From Mastigias papua (taxonomy: Eukaryota > Cnidaria > Scyphozoa > Rhizostomeae > Mastigiidae): a stretch of 64,000 nt of DNA. A program made the translations under genes and the position numbers. Shown in pieces: positions 62,486-64,000 of the stretch (its first letter is position 1; each line of letters starts with the position of its first letter). The DNA lies in NCBI GenBank assembly GCA_964019165.1, contig OZ025283.1, positions 4,037,501-4,101,500 of the forward strand, written 5' to 3'. The notes beneath the pieces are model-generated. The model was not told where the DNA came from, searched no databases, and saw only the letters and a list, made by a program, of their open reading frames with translations.

Positions 62486-62790
62486 GCCCTGACTTTTAGG
62501 ACCCAACAACCTCTCAAGAGGCTTATGATCTGAACATATAGTGAAAGAACGTCCATAAAGATAGTCGTAGTATTTCATAGCTCCAAAAATAACAGCAAGT
62601 TATTCTCTCTCTATACATTACTATAATTTGGTTCAGCAGATATAAATGTGTAACTTGTGAATGCAATGGGCCTCTGATCCATGCAACAAGTGGCAATGTG
62701 GCAGGTTTTGCAAGTTCACTCACAAGCATTTGTAGCTCAATGGTCCCATTTGAATAAAGATATGTTTATCGTAACTGGTTTTTCATTCAC
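62486..62790 (-). pseudogene. pol: older gypsy RNase H, N-terminal part
   Basis: On minus, in two frames: FTSYTFISAEPNYSNV, a stop, then in a shifted frame phrases matching Y..YLYGR.F and DHKPLERLLGPK at the left end. This is the ERE.LAV.FG..K...YLYG...DHKPL stretch of gypsy RNase H. The next residues of the domain are found beyond the inverted-repeat element, at 57999-57770. Confidence 0.7.
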
Positions 62791-63089
62791 TTTCTCTTCT
62801 TTTCCTTGTGATTCTTCGCTTGACATTCTTAACAAAGCCAATTGGTAGTTGTTACAGATGGTATTGTCGAGCATTCTTTGTGAAATATTATTGTAGTACA
62901 ACTGTTATTGCAGCATCTTCTCTATGGTTTCTTGGCAGTAGCAATCATCTTTTAGCACTTCTACAGCAGCCAGAGGTGGACGACTATAGAACATTCTCAT
63001 CAACACGAGGAGAATGCAAATTGGAAAAAGGCAGATGCTTTCTCTAAACATTTCTGCAAGTATTCAACTTTAGGATACACTCTCTCTAG
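62791..63089. other. no clear gene; possible further gypsy debris
   Basis: No convincing open frame. The plus-strand phrase near 62990-63050 (ENANWKKADAFSKHF) recalls the NADALSR end of a gypsy RNase H, but in the opposite orientation; too weak to call. Confidence 0.25.
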
Positions 63090-63320
63090 GTGGTAATCTT
63101 TCTCAGCCCACAAGAAAGAGTCACTAAATCCTTCAAATCGATCGTGAAATTGATTCTAAATGCTTGGCAGGAGCTGTCGCCTGATGTTGTTTGTGATTCC
63201 TTTAGCTGTGGATTAACAAATGTGGTTGATGGAAGTGAAGATGCAGACATCCCTTACTTTATTGAAGGTCGACCTTGCATCAGTGGACGTGAAATGTTGG
63301 CAAAACATCGTGATCCATAA
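63090..63320 (+). pseudogene. pogo/Tigger-like transposase, C-terminal fragment
   Basis: 76 codons: TKSFKSIVKLILNAWQELSP, DVVCDSFSCGLTNVVDGSED. The W....P..V..SF..CGI.N.LDG.ED pattern is the region just after the DDE domain of pogo-type (Tc1/mariner superfamily) transposases and their domesticated relatives. No catalytic part is present. The final 25 residues are not diagnostic. It stands alone, without TIRs recognised nearby. Confidence 0.65.
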
Positions 63321-64000
63321 GGTCATATCATTACGCACACAATGATAATTACATATAGTAGATTTTACACTAGATACTCAGCCTATTATACATGAACATT
63401 ATGTAATTTTTGATTAAGGCAAAGAACTTCCTCGTGTGAAGTTCGTTCTTGCTAATGATCGAAAATCTATAGGTACATAGATATCGGGAGGTGTTGGGTG
63501 TGATACACAATCCTTAGTCTATTCGGGAAACCTGAAAGCCATCAAAAGCTTACTGCTTTTCGGAAGGAGCTAAATCAAAGTGAAAAATTTGAATTTTTCG
63601 TTAAACCTGAAGATATAAGTCAAATGACTCTATAATCCGGTGTTTCCGTAACTTTTTCACTCCTGCACCCCAGGAACAGCCTAATTCTGATCTCGCACCC
63701 TCTACAGCATGTATGATGCTCAAGGTTGCTGAGTGTAGTAGATAAGTCAAGTCTCTGTCAAACCTTATTATGGTCAGACATAGATGCTTCTCACGTCCCT
63801 TGTAGTGATGTCTCTCAACCTTGATAGGGGATCCCTGTTTTACTCTGTAGCTCAAGGAGAAGCATAAGAAAATTACTTATTCATAAGAGTTAACTGAAGC
63901 TTAGCTCTTCATGCAAAATGATACTTGACTTTTGTCAATTTGGAAATCTTGAGCCCCGTAGCCCTTTAGACATTCGGCAATTTATATCCATTAGAGAGTA
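63321..64000. other. no gene seen
   Basis: A minus-strand frame at 63601-63855 (SIIHAVEGARSELGCSW) is open for 84 codons without recognised features. The rest is AT-rich. Confidence 0.35.

Noticed and set aside
1..64000. tRNA, rRNA or SINE genes
   Set aside because: No A/B-box pair with a tRNA fold and no rRNA-like sequence was recognised by eye on either strand.

Overview
This window is invertebrate-type nuclear DNA with no bacterial features. It is AT-rich by eye, has no operons or Shine-Dalgarno sites, contains GT-AG introns inside transposon genes, and carries a metazoan mix of mobile elements: PIF/Harbinger, hAT, P-like with a THAP domain, Mutator-like, Tc1/mariner, pogo, Ty1/copia, Ty3/gypsy, and LINEs of RTE-like and CR1/L2-like type. 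I cannot name the species. I found no host gene, tRNA, rRNA or CRISPR array that I would defend; almost every coding stretch belongs to a mobile element, and most are broken.

0-7.4 kb: a short tandem repeat split by a solo LTR (837-1407); a locally duplicated repeat split by a Harbinger element (2856-4194); then a three-level nest, in which a MITE with GTACGTACG termini (4774-7375) holds a hAT MITE (5049-7188), which holds a gag-only LTR retrotransposon (5341-7170). The last two insertions have perfect target-site duplications (TSDs).

7.9-24.7 kb: one hAT element (7922-24703, 8-bp TSD) enlarged by later insertions. It contains a TIR element (8513-13590), itself holding an RTE-like LINE and a Mutator-like element (11970-13071); a copia retrotransposon (13838-23731) carrying two Harbinger elements (14679-17941 and 18173-20458); and two MITEs. 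The second Harbinger copy has intact transposase and SANT/Myb genes.

25.6-33.4 kb: a second Mutator-like copy with long TIRs (25662-33402), split by a P-superfamily element (26315-32587). The P transposase has three exons, and its second intron holds a hAT element (28340-30630). The first Mutator-like copy preserves the exact empty site of the P insertion.

33.4-39.9 kb: a 5'-truncated CR1/L2-like LINE (minus), a foldback MITE, and TATG and TA simple repeats. 39.9-46.8 kb: a decayed hAT-type transposase pseudogene (plus), split by a TIR element with minisatellite arms (43122-44158) and a hAT MITE (44689-45573).

47.1-62.8 kb: two generations of Ty3/gypsy on the minus strand. A younger, broken copy (47973-56726) lies inside the integrase of an older copy. 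The younger one contains a MITE in its RNase H region, a long-TIR element with an uncharacterised protein (52287-55232), and a LINE 3' end. The older copy's RNase H is split by an inverted-repeat element (58017-62485) that encodes a Cys-rich protein and hosts mariner-like and hAT MITEs. The last 1.5 kb holds a pogo-like transposase fragment.

The exciting part is stratigraphy rather than a pathway: TSDs and two within-window empty sites let the order of many insertions be read. The best candidates for undescribed elements are 52287-55232 and 58017-62485. All family calls are by eye from motifs; nothing was searched.
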